64,000 bases of DNA from Gyromitra esculenta (Eukaryota; Ascomycota; Pezizomycetes; Pezizales; Discinaceae), in NCBI GenBank assembly GCA_038503075.1, contig JBCAML010000020.1, positions 744,001 through 808,000 of the forward strand, given 5' to 3'. The notes under the pieces are model-generated. The model made no database searches. It was given only the letters and a program-made list of their open reading frames with translations, and was not told where the DNA came from. This document shows, piece after piece, positions 14,564 to 27,349 of this stretch. Numbering within the stretch: position 1 is the first letter of the stretch; every line of letters starts with the position of its first letter. The translations under genes and the position numbers were made by a program.

Positions 14564-15808
14564 CAACTTTATTTCTTATTTGTTGATTTTGACAAAGTAT
14601 GTTGAAAGTAATATGTGTAAGGCGTTATCTTTTGGAGATGATATCCACTGTAAATAGTTAGGTAATTTATCTGTGTATATGGTTTTCTAGTAGGTATTGG
14701 TTCTGAGGTTTATCTATTATTGGGTTTATGCTTCACAGATATGGTTAGTGAGTAACACAACAAGATCAATATGCGGGTTTAGATGGCGAATTTCGGCCAG
14801 AGTCTTGCAGGATTGGAGATAGTTGGCCAGGCACATTAGAATATAGCCAACATAGTTGCTGCACACGTGCCCACAAATCTTCCGGATATAAATTCATCGC
14901 GAAGCAATCGAATATCTGTAGTTACTAGCAGTGCTTCTGGCCTTTCTAGTACTGACGAAACACTAACCCTCGAAAGCCTGTGAATAAGTCCAAGTTCTCC
15001 TCGTAGCACAGCCTACGCGATTGCTACTTTCAGCTTTTGACAGGTTATATGATGATGAAAACGCCATACTTGCTGTTCTCCCTTCCATGTACTAGGCTTA
15101 TCAACTACTAGCCTATGAAGGGTAGAGTCTATCTTTGGCAAAGGATTGATCTGAACCCTTTGCTTCGTCAACATATTATTGCTGACCTGAGTATTGCGTT
15201 TAATATAATGGTTAGACCCTTCCCGGAAAGGGGGTTTGGTGAAGTTTCGAGCTAGGGAGCCGTGAGTGGTGAGGCTGGCTCGGTATGGAGATGAAGTTGG
15301 GCAATATCCACAGGTGCTGTGATCTTCCCACGTGCTGGAAAGGCCTCCTATACGAGACCCTTTGGGTTTGGCCTCGGAGCTGGAAGCTAGCGAGAGACAC
15401 GGATCCGAGCACACGGGCACTCGGGAGCTATTGTCCACGTATATTGACGGGGGGCGTGCCGTCAGCCTTTAGAAGAGCTAGCAATACAAGCGACCGATCT
15501 CGTCCATCCCTACTATTCTAGCGCCACGGATCCCCTATATCACGAGTGATTGGCCGTGATCAGAAATCAACAGCCCCTCAGCTTGAGTGAGAGCAGTAAC
15601 CAGTAGACAATAAGATTATCTTACCCATCACCAGAAGCATACCGATCCCCTTGAGTCTGGTGATATATGATTGGTGGTGCTAATACAAAGTCTCGTTCAT
15701 ATGGTGAATGATATGGGCCCAGGACTTATGCTGGGCTGCAAAACGAATCGCTCGGCATATATAAGGGTTTCTGCATCGTCATTGCCTTCCTCCTCTACAG
15801 CGTGAGAT

Positions 15809-15877
15809 AAAGCATCAATAAATGAATCATTACTTTGTATGAGTAAGGCATCAATAAATGAATCACTATTTTGTATG
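15809..15877. repeat. Two tandem ~36-bp units
   Basis: Two adjacent copies of a unit starting GCATCAATAAATGAATCA and ending TTTGTATG, with a few differences between them. Confidence 0.75.
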
Positions 15878-16179
15878 GGAAAATCATTGGGAAATGTGTA
15901 TATTAGTAGTAGGTAAAGCATCTGGAAAGGCATAATAAGGGAAATCCGATGCCTTAACATCCCATTAGCCTTTCATTATCATCCCTTTACCCTCCCTTTA
16001 ACTGCCCCAAAAACTCGAAAAAAAAACAGTTTAAAAAGCGAAGTTCTCATTGCTGGTGTTGAACATGCACCCTCAAGAGCCCAGATATGGATCACTGACC
16101 CTTAAGTAGGTCTTAACTACCTACACTACTGATTTCTATGAGATGCTACTTTACAAGCAAATGTATGGGGTAAATTTTT

Positions 16180-16260
16180 GGGAGAGGCATTAAGAAAAGC
16201 ATCAGGAAATGTGTACTTGAGAAAGGCATCGGGGAATGTGTATGTGAGAAAAAACGTCAG
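16180..16260. repeat. Degenerate tandem repeat with GGCATCRGGRAATGTGTA core
   Basis: Two to three imperfect units of about 32 bp containing GAGAAAGGCATCGGGGAATG-like sequence. A further weak GGGAAATGTGTATATTAG match at about 15890 suggests the same family. Confidence 0.6.
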
Positions 16261-16861
16261 CTAATGTGTTGGGTAATGTATAACTGGTGAAAATAGGATT
16301 ATGAAAGGTGTAGGGAAATGCATCTCATGATGCTTTTCCAACAGATGCACCCCTAAAGTACATTTATTAGCACATTACCCCAAATTTTTTGTATAGGCAA
16401 TGTGTAAATTGGTTCGTTGCCTCGCGCTGCAGAGCTCTAGCAACAGGATTACAGTCTTTTCCTGGGAGATATACCACTGGTTTTTTTCTATCCTCCAGTA
16501 ATGGCATTTATCTGGGTTCCCCATCTGAAATCTCTAGCTGCTAGTGCTCGGTGCACCCTACAGACGAAAGTTCTTTTTTTTCTCTCTCTCTGCATGTAGT
16601 TATAACTCTATCCCTTCTAGCTGGGGGCACTTAGATGGTTCTTTGGCTTAATCTTATGTAAGAAGAATTCGTTCGAATTGACTCCTGCATAAAAGCCACA
16701 CCCTGGCAGATAGTTGCACATCCATTCGAATTAAGAGAAAAATACCTGTTTCGAAAAGGGAAACCCAAGGCATAAGATAAAAAGAGCGCATAATTATAAT
16801 CGTCTGCTCTAATTAGGGAGTGTGCTAACATCTATAACTCTGATTTCTTTCGACTCTGTTG

Positions 16862-17190
16862 ACATATGGCGCACGCACTCTTAACGTCCACCAATCGAAT
16901 CTGAATGTGGAACGCCTCCGTCTTACCAAGTGCGCCAAGCACCTCACAAAAAACAGCCTCCCTCTCATACTAGGCTCTTTTCACCATGCTATCTACATAT
17001 ATAACCTTTCTTGAGATATCTCCCATTGAATTTTTGCTACTAAAACCCATAAATTTATCAATTTCCCCTTGCATATATTCTATCACAGACACAGTAAATT
17101 TCAGAAGGTCTCACTTTGCGCTTTTTACAGCTAAAAGTGAGGTTTTATTCCGCCACAGCCACAGATTCTTACGCCTTGTATAAAGCCAAA
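16862..17190 (+). mobile_element. Decayed copy of a dispersed repeat (also at 61250-61630)
   Basis: Shares ordered blocks with the reverse complement of 61250-61630. In order they are ATGGCGCACG, ACCAATC, TGTGGAACGCCT, GTCTTACCAA, GCCAAGC, a TTTTTACAGC block and a CCACAGCCACA-type block. Translation of both copies gives MAH at the start and a FALFTAK-x2-VLFxHxH motif near the end, so the family may once have carried a short coding frame of about 110 codons. This copy has stops and indels. No terminal repeat or target duplication was seen, so the element class is unknown. Confidence 0.65.
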
Positions 17191-18468
17191 GAACTTCATT
17201 ACTATAACGCTAAACTCGTTGGCTTTTCTTGGACAGTTCGACTAGTTATAGGTGTCGGAATAACGGCTTGAAACTATGGTCTACAGTTAAGAACACGCGC
17301 GCCATACCAATATCAATCTGGAAGCCCGGGAAAGAACTCCTCGCTTTACCGAATAGTTTCGATAGTAGAGGTGCTCTGGATGAGTTATCTCATCCTTTGT
17401 TCTCCACTAACATCCTCAATCTTCCTAGGGGAGTTCATTCTGGAAAAGACATACACTCAAGAGCCTATAGGCACAGATTAACTACATTACGAGACTTAAA
17501 AATTTCAAGTCTATTCTAGCGGTCGAAGCCTTTAGCGAATATGAATGTGGTAAAGGTCTCAGGAACTTTTGCTCTGTCCGGAATTATGAGGAAGCCGCTT
17601 TGGGGTTGTGGGACGCAATATTCCGAGAAAGGAATTCCCATGCACATAGGTTGTGCGTATAAAGTGTATGAAGGTATAGAGATACTTGCATTTATGGTCG
17701 ACGCTAATCACCCGCCTTGTTAGCGGAAGGGTACCTGAAGCTTCAATAACGGGGGTCCTAGGGAATGCTTTTGAAACGTGTTATGAATTACGGTATGCAG
17801 GGACCAAGAGGGGGGGAATATGTGGGGTGGTGATGAGGATTTTGATGGGCCATACCTAACTGGTGTTAATCATGAGGTGTTGGTTCGAAACACAGACGCA
17901 GCTATTTTCGGAAGGGCATCCTATTTCGTATGAACTCTGTGGTATAGTTAGAAACTTGAGAAAGTCTCTGGGGAAAGGGCTTGGGCACAAACTCGGCAAA
18001 GCTCGCCGAGAACTTTGGATAAGCGAGATACGGGGAATCTCTGTGGATACGGAGTGGGTGCATAGATGTACACATAATTAATGAAGGCCAGTGGGTTTGT
18101 TCCTATCTCTTACTGCCTTTCAAAGAATCACACATTAAGCTTTATCGACCTTGGTCCAAGCGCTCCCATAAATCGAGGAAACTATCTTAAATAAACTTCA
18201 TCTTACCTAAATTCACCGTCGGAAAAATATGTCCAGGGTCAGTGGAAGGTTTAGGAAGCCAACATGTAAGGAAGAGTACGTATGTAGTAGATGCATTTAC
18301 GTCCGCTCCTGGAATAAAATAGAAGTCTAGCCTATGCAACCTAATCTCACCCAATCCACCCAAGGAGAGTTAAGAACGCTTTACAAAAGAAGACTCAGAT
18401 GTATAGTTTATGCTATACGGTTATTTCCCGTCTTTCTTCCCTTTCCTCTGCGACGCGGCCTCTGGCAA

Positions 18469-19574
18469 TCACCAGTTGACGATTCGGTCGGGGAAGAATT
18501 CATCGATGAGTTCAATATAATAAGGCTTCAGTTGAATCGATGTGCTTAGCAATAGTCCACCGAAACAATTAAAAGACAAAGAAGTTTCTTAACTCACTTT
18601 TAGTTGTTGAACGGCCGGTGTACTATCGTTCTTTGAGTATAGATCATAAGGATTAAAGGCCTGAACAGCTTTCAGCATTTCCATGTCGTGATCATTCATC
18701 AACCTTCGATAAGCCCCCTCCTTGTGCCAAGAGTAGAAAGAGTGATATCTGATCATGGCAAGGCCCTCGTTTGGAATTTTTGACTGATGCTTGACGACGT
18801 GGTAAAGATACTCGTCGTGCCCCCAGGAGAGCATGATATCGTCCAAACCGCAGCCTTCGTGGTAAATTCCGAACTTGGTGCTATAAAGTGGATGCTTGTA
18901 GTCGGGATTGTTCTTGAAGGACTCTGAGAGGATTATTCTTTTGTCGAAAGCACATCCAACTATAATTCGACTCAATTCGACAGTTAGTTTTCATTTTTGA
19001 TCCACGAGACAACATGCTTAGTAGACGCTAATTTTAACTATAGGACAACTATACCCGGAAAAGTATCACCAACAACATCCCACTGACCCTCAGCATCAAA
19101 AAAGAACAGAAGCTTCCCAAGATCGTGGACTAGCCCGGTAACTTGCATCCAACGCGGCTTCCCGTCTCTGCGAATAGCCTCGGCGGTTTGCAACAAATGT
19201 TCTATTTGGCTGAGACTAGTATCAGGGTCGCTCTCATCGATTAGGGTGTTCAACATTTCCATCGCTTCCCATATAGACATCCTAGCTCTCCTCTTAGTCT
19301 TGAAGTCGGCCCTGGCCTTGAGATTATAGGCAACTGTCTGTTTCTCGTGCTGTTCGCGGTAGAAGTTCTTAACCTGCTCGCTAGCGTGTAGGTATTGCCT
19401 AAACCGAGTTTTGTCTATTTCAGTGTCAAACCGGGGAACATCATTGAAATTGTTTGCAGTTGCTTTGAGGACATTGACCGAGTCGATAGCGTCGGAAATA
19501 TTCTCGAGCCGACTGCCATTGCGGCCGTTAAAAGCGGTTTGCTGTGAGATTCCAGATGCCATTTTATTAATCAA
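18469..19574 (-). CDS. myo-Inositol oxygenase
   Basis: Three exons on the minus strand: 19574-19055, 18959-18598 and 18525-18469 (312 residues; 308 if the second in-frame ATG at 19562 is used, which gives the more typical MASG start). The enzyme oxidises myo-inositol to D-glucuronate with a di-iron centre in the cytosol. Visible family motifs are the LVHDLGK metal-ligand pair, LSWGHDEYLYHVVKH, RYHSFYSWHKEGAY, and NPYDLYSK carrying a late Asp ligand. The last exon supplies PYYIELIDEFFP and ends VNW, the usual C-terminus. Introns are 95 and 72 nt with GT...AG ends and a CTAAC branch site in the first. Full length and no lesions. The upstream region is AT-rich and gives no clear operator. Confidence 0.94.
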
Positions 19575-21697
19575 TACTTTGCTAGGCTGGGGATGAGACC
19601 TATTTGAGGTAATAGGAGGAGATGAAAATATTTGATAGAGTGGAGAAGATCGATATTACGTGTATCCCCTGGGAGAAGGGGGGGGTTAATAAACGTATTC
19701 GATATATGTAGCTATAGTCACTGTGAGCTGAATAGTTAACATAGATTTCCTCATAATCGAGTCGATGGAAATTAGCTTTGAACATGTCTAACATAATATA
19801 TGAGCCCCGCTACCAGAAGCAGTAAGATTCCATCGGTAAGAAGTACGTGTACGATATTTCTCATCGGAATTCTTGGTAATTAGTAGCGAGAGCAAGAAGG
19901 AATTAAGAAAGAAGAAGTAGACGTAAGATAGATTACTTTAGGATCGACATAACGATGCTGATAGCCCAGACCTAGCTCTTTAGGTATTGGGTAGCTATAG
20001 GTACATGGCTGCTGCAATCCGTCTCGCTTGATATCATTTTAAAAGTCGGGGCTACTGCCGTATAGTCATAGGAACCCGAAAGGTAGCGGGAATCCATCTT
20101 TTGCGTGATCCTGCTCAGGCAGTTTTTCGCGTATCCTAGTATCTTGCATAGGGTTGGACTCGGTGTCCGATTCGTGGTCACTCGTTTTTGTCAGGAGCCT
20201 TCAATCGTTCCTAACCAAGATCACAGGTATATAGTGTTTCACTATTCTTGAATTTATTTTGATTCGAACCTTCTGTAGCGCCGATGTGAAGATATACACA
20301 TGCATACTGGTTACCTCGGTCCATTTGGCCTTTACGATTCTAGCATTGCGTGCATACGTAAAGTGGATCGGGATTTAGAATAAATTTGCAGGACACAGCA
20401 CATAAATTGTTATCAGGATTTGGTATGAGTAGATTAGTGTATCTCCTATATATTTAACATCTTCTACGCTATCAATGCTTGTTGTATGCACTTATTTAGT
20501 ATTATGTGCTCTTTTCTTAGGCAGTTCTAGCCATTCTGCGTGACGTTCGGAAGGTTTCTGAAAGTAATTGGCGCCAGGTATTATTTTTGGGGGTTGCTAT
20601 CCGCATATTAGACTTTGGTGGGCTTGCTGACACTCTAATGCATTGAGTTCTATGAATTCAGCGTCAAACAACGTGGTACGGAGAAAAACAGCTGCGACAG
20701 TCAATGCATCTCAGCGCTGTATTTCTTCACCCGTCATTAATATTCTGCTAAAAAGCACGTGAAGTCCGTGTCTCTGAGACGACATATCAGTCAACGAAGC
20801 TACTATACTACCAGTAATCTCTTATCTTAGGTGTATGCTTGCCCAAAAATCAAAAGTCGAATAAGCACCCTAAACAAATTACAGTCATCGTTGATTGCGA
20901 TATCTCTCCTTTGTGAGGTTCCTCCCACCTACTTTGTGGAGTTTAATGCAAATCCTGTTCCGCTTGAGCTTCGACAGATCAGCTGAAATTTCCCGGGCAG
21001 TGATCTGAGGTAGCGCAACAGCACACAAGCACATAACTGACGCCGCTGACGCCAAAGCCGTGTTATTGTGCTGACGGGAGGGTTTCTTGCTTTTCTTATG
21101 GTGGACTACCTTAGAACTAAAGCTGCTGGCTACGATACCGCTTCCAAGCAGCCGAGTGATAATCGGCAAAATGATCACATTCGTCCCAGTTTCGGAAGTT
21201 GTTGTGCTCTCGTCCTCTCTGAATCTGCCACTCAACTTCACTCCAGAAAGGCCCAAAGGCCTGCGGGCCAGGGAAGGCGTTACAACCTATGTGGCACGCC
21301 CTCGCATTGAATAACCATCACAAACTCACGCACAAAATATGAAAGCAGCAACACGACAAACAAAAACAAGATAAGTTTCAATGTTGACTGTCCCGGATAA
21401 AAGAAAATCTATTAAGACTATCACTGACACCATTGATTGTTAGGTCTTCGTGAGATCAACTCTGTCGAGGAAATGGTGCTAGACACATATGGAACCGGGA
21501 GAAATGATATTTTATTGCATATCTAGTTTAAAAAGGTGTCAACATTATCATTTGCACCACTGAGTATCAGAACGTGTTCGTCTCACGGATAAAGCTCCTA
21601 TTTTACAATAGTTTTAGCGCTATAGGTATTTCTTATTCTTTATTACCACATTCTCATCAAAGGGTCGTAATCTTTTAGCCCAAGGCCAATGCATTAT
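19575..21697. other. Intergenic region, no convincing gene
   Basis: Promoter of the inositol oxygenase gene followed by about 2 kb up to the doa1-like 3' end. A minus-strand open frame at 20885-21256 has a Lys/Arg-rich middle and no recognisable domain; without splice support I leave it uncalled. No repeat family was identified. Confidence 0.5.
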
Positions 21698-24600
21698 CTA
21701 CAGCAAAACCTTGATATCTGCTACGATGTCTTTGATCCTTGACTCTACCACCTTGCCTTCAGCTTTGGAAACCAATCGACGTGTCTCATAGATGCCAACC
21801 GCTGCCTCTTTGATTTCACCCTTGAGCATCAATAACGTCCCCAGAGCCACAAGGGCTCTGAATACCGTTTCCGAATCGGTCTCGGTCTGGATGATGTCGG
21901 TCAAGGGCTTAAGAAGTTCAATAGCACGATCTATAGAATGCATAGAGTGAAATAAAACCGCATAGCTATCGTAATAGTTATAGAGGATTTAGCCAGAGAA
22001 TATTGGACCATAAAATTGAGACCGGGATTCTTACTTGAGAAGCAAAGTTGCATAGGCAACCTTTAGGTTGCGAGTCGGCGTTTGGGCAGACGCTTTCTCT
22101 GCTAGCCCAACGGTCTTCAACACAAACCCAGGTTAGTAAGTATATAATTGAGATTAGTAAATGCACAAGGAACTTACCCTTTCAAATCTTGTATTCATAT
22201 AATCTCGACCTTCTTGGGTTTGGAAAAGATTCACGTAGGTTCTGACCGACAGCATGGCATTGTTTGTTAGACCATCTCTAAACCCCCCTGAAGACTCGAG
22301 GATTTCCCCTATTTTTGAGCCATCGCTGGACTGATATGTTGCTGTCTGTGGACTTGTTGCTGCGACTAGCCTCAGCAGATCTAGCCCTGGGAGCCGGTTC
22401 TGAGGGGACCAAGTTGTGATAATCTTGACTAGAAGATCCAAGCCCGTGTCAACAGCTGCAAATTGTTTTGTGGATGGTTTGTCTTTGATCAAAGCGGTTT
22501 GAAGGAATTCAATAAGTTTTGCAAGAGTAGAGACTTCCTCGGGGTTTAAAGAAATTTCCTTTTCCCCCTTGGAGAGGAGCTCCTGATTGATTTCGTTGAC
22601 TTTCTTCTGAATAGCATCCATTTTTGCTGCAGATATTGATAAGTATTCCTTATGCGGAATATACTTTGGCTTACTTGGTACCGGGCGTGGGGCAGGAGAA
22701 GAAGTTTCGCCAGGCCGGTATCTGTTTTCCGTGCCCCAAGGATCGGGCCCACCCCTATCTTCGCCCCTACCAAGCTCAACACCTTTTGCGTTTGTTACAA
22801 TGAAATTTCCAACGGTATCCAAATAGCTTATCGGAAGTTCGTTCCTATCCAGGAACTTTCGAGCGGCTTCGAACGGATTTTCGGATGCATTGTACGGAAG
22901 TTTCAGTGGCGGTGCACCCTCTTGAATATCGACATCGAACACAAAATCGTATTCCTTGCCTTCATACAGCTGTTTACGGCCTGATCCCACAGCGTCGACA
23001 ACCGTGCCAACATTGGTCCAAGATTTGGTCTGGGCCGACCAAACATGAGCTTCCACCGCTCCACCATTTCGTATCATTATTACCTAAAAGAGTTTAGAAT
23101 TAAAATTCATTAAAATATATATAATAAGAAAACTAAAATCAAACGTACCTGGCCGTCTTTTTTCCCTGGCTGAAGAAGTGATTCCGGGCCTGGCAGCTTA
23201 TCTTTTTGCACATCACCTATTTGGTTGCTATGGGCCCAAACTTAGCGTTTTACATCATTGAACGTTTCTCTGAAAAACTTACGCAGGAATACTTGATGCA
23301 GCAACAGTATCATCAAACGCCTGTTCAGAGGTCAGCATTAAAAGTCCCTGATTTTGAGTTTCCTAGAACTAGAATCTTTTCCTAGAGCAAGTAGAATTTA
23401 GACAGATACTGGAATCCTACCTTCAAAGTTTGTTCATCGGCCCATCTATTCCGGTCCCTTGAAAATACCCTAACGAGCCGATCGCTTGATCCACTTACAA
23501 TGTCCCCGGTCTCGATACATACAGCAACAGACCAGACACTAATAGCTGGGTGTGTAATAGTTTGAATGCAGTCGCCATCTTTGATCTCAAAAAGTTAGAC
23601 GAGTAATTCAACATTTATAACCTACTATAATTATCTGGACGTACCTCTCCAAATTCTCACAGTCCTATCCTCCCCAGAAGAAACAAGTTCCCCAGTAGGT
23701 AGAGCAGCTATAGAATATATGAATGATGAATGTCCATGTAACTCCTCCAGTTGATGCCCTTCGGGAGTCCAAATGCGAACAGTCCTACATAATCACATAC
23801 TTGTCAGTATACGAGACGTTTGTGTAATAGCTCCAGTAAATAAACTTACCCGTCATTAGAACAGCTAGCAAAACCACCATTTGGCAATCTACATAGCCCT
23901 CGGACGACGTCTGTATGCCCATTAACCACTTTAACCTGTTTACCATTTCTCCATAACCGGATTGTCTTGTCTGCGGACCCAGTAACAATATCTGCTTCCG
24001 AAAGTACAAGAACCGCCCATACAGCTCCTTCGTGGCCTTCCAGAATATATTTTGTTTCTCCGTTTCTCCAAACTCGAGCAGTGCTACGCCATATATCAGA
24101 AAGCCAGACCGAGGTAGCTTTGTATCAATCGTGGAGATTTACCTATCCCAGGATCCTGAGACAATGACACCACTGTATGCATCTAGAGCGCAGACATTGT
24201 GGGCATGGCCTAACAATAAATAGTCGGCAGGATTATCTGGACCTTTGGTTCCAGTCAATGGTTCCCGAACTTCTATAATTGTTTCCTGGCCACCACTGAC
24301 AATTAAGCCTACATGGGGGAACCCACAAAATTAGACTTTTTCGACAAATATCCAACTAAAACCTGCGCACGAACCGTTGGGATGCTCCTGAGAAGGTGCA
24401 ACGAAGGCCACGCAATTGACAAATCCCGATTGCGTAGAGTTGATGTGATCATCGAAGATAGCGGATTGCGCGTTTTCGCGTTTCCACAGTCGAACAGTCG
24501 AATCCCGAGAAACTGAAGCGACGAAGTTTGGGGATGGGAAAATAACACCTCGTACCTGTAAATATGATTAGGGTAAATTGCAGGGAAGGCTAAAAGAGTC

Positions 24601-24711
24601 GGGGGAGCCGTAAAACAAGTGTGGGGAGCTCTGGGGGGAAACTCTGAAGCTACTTACATCATCTTCGTGGCCCCGGAGCGACGCAGTAAGCTTATAAACG
24701 CCTGAAGACAT
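21698..24711 (-). CDS. doa1: Doa1/Ufd3/PLAA homologue (WD40-PFU-PUL)
   Basis: Eleven exons on the minus strand, 771 residues: 24711-24658, 24555-24363, 24308-24143, 24083-23850, 23784-23645, 23578-23421, 23320-23283, 23227-23149, 23083-22178, 22114-22035 and 21965-21698. All exon phases agree. Residues 1 to about 300 form WD40 repeats (for example RDSTVRLWKRE, SADKTIRLWRNG, GEDRTVRIWR). A PFU ubiquitin-binding domain follows at about 356-465 (ENPFEAARKFLDRNELP), then a PUL Cdc48-binding domain from about 505 to the end (RAIELLKPL, ALVALGTLLML). The family supplies ubiquitin to and works with Cdc48/p97 in protein degradation and ubiquitin homeostasis. The start MSSGVYKLTASLRGHEDDVR is typical. 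Introns are 54-102 nt. It shares a 596-bp divergent promoter region with the STRAP-like gene. Confidence 0.94.
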
Positions 24712-25307
24712 TTTATGAGCAATTTGAAGAATCGGAAAAGTTGATAAAGAGAGACACTAGAAAGTTAAGGTATCCCAGACAGGAGGGGCAACCAGTATCG
24801 TCATCACTTGGCGGGGCAGCTTAGATGACTAAGCCTAGAGCCGTTTGAGGCTCAAATGCCCTCTGATGCTTGTTTCTGTCCCCCCGCCCATTTCTCTATC
24901 ACTCAGGGTTCAGCTCACCACTCAGCTGGTACCTATTCCTTCCTCATTCTTCATCCCCCCTTCTCCTTGTTTCTATTTTCGTTAACTTCTGTCTCTAAAG
25001 AGCTCAGGCACATATAGCTAGCCTCCTCCCCCAGGTCTTCAAAGCCACGTTTAACGACTTTACGACTTGAATTCACTGCCCGTCCACTTTCATCTCTTTT
25101 CTAGACATAACAGCCTGAAACTCCCGCCCAAAATTCACTATCCATAATAACACCCACCCGTAGTTTTTGTACATTCTTCATAGCATAGTGCGGGCTGCGA
25201 AACCTGCCCCCATTGCTTAGATTTCAATCTTAGACACCTCGTCCATTTCGATTTCTCAGCCATATATCTTGGGAAAAAGACCTTCAGCGAGAACTACAAC
25301 AACTAAA
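24712..25307. promoter_or_regulatory. Divergent promoter region of doa1-like and STRAP-like genes
   Basis: 596 bp between two start codons facing away from each other. It is pyrimidine-rich on the plus strand (24880-25270), consistent with fungal core promoters. No TATA box or operator stands out. Confidence 0.6.
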
Positions 25308-26606
25308 ATGAGCTCTGCGTCACCGAACCTCAATTTACCTAACGACGGTCAAGGTTCAAATGGAGGAGGTTCAATTCGTTCGTTTCATTCATCTCTTCAA
25401 CTTTTATGAAATAGGCCTGATTCTGTACTTCAGAGACTCCTCGTGTTGTTCCTTTGACATGCCATGGCCACTCTCGGCCAGTAACACATCTTTCGTTCTC
25501 AGCTATGCTACCAGATGACGAATATTACCTGATATCTGCCTGCAAAGGTTCAATATTCTAGTAAGGGCAAGCTCGTACAGTTAGCTAACGTATATGACTA
25601 GACGGTAATCCCATGATTAGAGACGGTATCACAGGCGATTGGTGAGTTGAATCCCCTTGCACTAACTAGATCAGATGAAAGACATGAAATTAAACCCTCC
25701 GGCTACAGGATCGGAACTTTCCTTGGCCATAAGGGTGCAGTATGGCAGGCACGGCTTTCAAACGATGCAAATTTGGCAGCCACTGCTTCCGCAGACTTTT
25801 CAGCGTAAGCTCCAATCAGTTATCAACACCGACCTAGAGAAAAAGCCCCTACCTGTGCACATTTTGATTCTGGTATAGAAAGGTTTGGGACACGTTCACT
25901 GGAGAGTGTCTTCAGACTCTTGTGCATAACCACATCGTCCGCGCCGTTACTTTCGCCCCAACTCCGACCCACATAGCAACCGGTGGTCCGGAGAAAAAAT
26001 TACGTGTGTACGACCTAGCCCGCTCCGATACTCCCTTGGAAATCGGGCCCAATACACATACTGGAACTATCAAGTCACTTGTTTGGTTCGATCCCAACAG
26101 TATTGTTTCTGGATCAGACGATAAACAACTACGCTGGTGGGACACTCGATCTCAGCAGTTAGTATCGCAGTTTGACATGGGTGAATCCATCACTTCTTGC
26201 GAGTTAAGCCCTGAAGGAAGCCTGATCAGTGCTACAGCGGGGAAATCGGCATTTTTCTTCGATGCTCAGAACAGAAGGGTCATCAAAAGCATTAAAACGG
26301 AATATGAGCTTTCATGTGTTGCGTTGCATCAACCTACTAGGAGATTTATAACTGGCGGAAGCTCAGATACTTGGGTCAGAGTGTACGATTACGATGCGGA
26401 GGTTGAGCTGGAAGTTTATAAAGGTCATCACGGGAGCATCTGGAGTGTTAGTTTTTCTCCGGATGGAAAACTATATGCTACTGGTTCCGAGGACGGAACT
26501 ATCAAATTGGCATGTCACTTTCATGCTCTGGGTGACACGCGATCTTACTAATAATGATAATTTATAGTGGAAATACACCAACCAGCCATATGGTCTGTGG
26601 AAATAA
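25308..26606 (+). CDS. STRAP-like WD40 repeat protein
   Basis: Six exons: 25308-25368, 25434-25547, 25602-25641, 25709-25804, 25879-26509 and 26568-26606, giving 326 residues. The protein is almost entirely a seven-bladed WD40 propeller: [81 protein letters not shown] and [12 protein letters not shown]. It ends with a short PYGLWK tail. Order and wording match fungal relatives of STRAP/UNRIP, which in animals binds the SMN complex and signalling kinases; the fungal role is less clear. The last intron starts with GC rather than GT (26510-26567, GCATGT...TTATAG); using it restores the expected IKLWKYTNQP join. The other introns are GT-AG, 54-74 nt. Confidence 0.92.
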
Positions 26607-27057
26607 TTGATTAACGTTATACCTGCATCCCGGAAAGTTGTTAGATACAGTGCGTTATAGTTTATTGTATAACCAAACTTTATTTCTGACTGTCGTCAAC
26701 CTCATAGAAAGAAAAAGTTGAAGGCAATTACTAGTAGTGTAGCCAACAATTATTAAAGCTCCCGAAGCCCTTACCAAGACACACGTATGTAGAGTATACC
26801 CAGGTAAATCAAACTCACCAACATTATCATCAAGCCGCAGCGCTGCGAGAGTCAGGGAAAAACTGTCAGAAATCCTTGACGAACACCTTTAAATAATAGA
26901 CAATGTATTTGATAAGTGAATTTATTTGCAGAGAGCAAGTACATTTTCGACACCATAACCTTGGCTGAATGTGCCTGATGATAAAAATAAACACATCTTC
27001 GAACAATGGTGAATGGTCTGTTTAGTGTAAAAACTACAGAAGCCTTAAACAACCCAA

Positions 27058-27083
27058 CTAAAAATAAAAATAAAAATAAAAAT
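27058..27083. repeat. (AAAAAT)n microsatellite
   Basis: About four units of AAAAAT. Confidence 0.85.
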
Positions 27084-27349
27084 CACTTAAAATGTACCAA
27101 GCTTATATTAAGTCCCTAGTGATGAGGAGAAAGGTTGACTGAAATTTATTCTTGACTAGCGAGCACTACCACCCAGTTGAATTTTTATTAACAATGCTAC
27201 CCCTGGGCTAGCAATTGATTTGTTCTATGCCAACACTAGGATAAATTTTAATACTTGATAGCATAATAAATAGTGGAAAGGTTAGAACCAAGGAAATTTA
27301 CCCACACGCACGTAGCCAAAATCGAAAAGCCCATACACGAAGCGGAATG

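Larger units (their letters stand above)
14564..18468. other. Gene-poor, repeat-containing region
   Basis: About 3.9 kb between the kinase 3' end and the myo-inositol oxygenase 3' end. Tandem units at 15809-15877 and 16180-16260 and a dispersed repeat at 16862-17190 are listed separately. Open frames at 15013-15438, 17229-17723 and 17863-18081 have no introns or motifs that I recognise. AT-rich and stop-rich sequence is consistent with decayed mobile DNA. Confidence 0.55.

Noticed and set aside
20885..21256. 123-codon minus-strand open frame
   Set aside because: No domain, no splice context, and overlapping open frames of similar length on the other strand; any resemblance to a carrier family was too weak to state.
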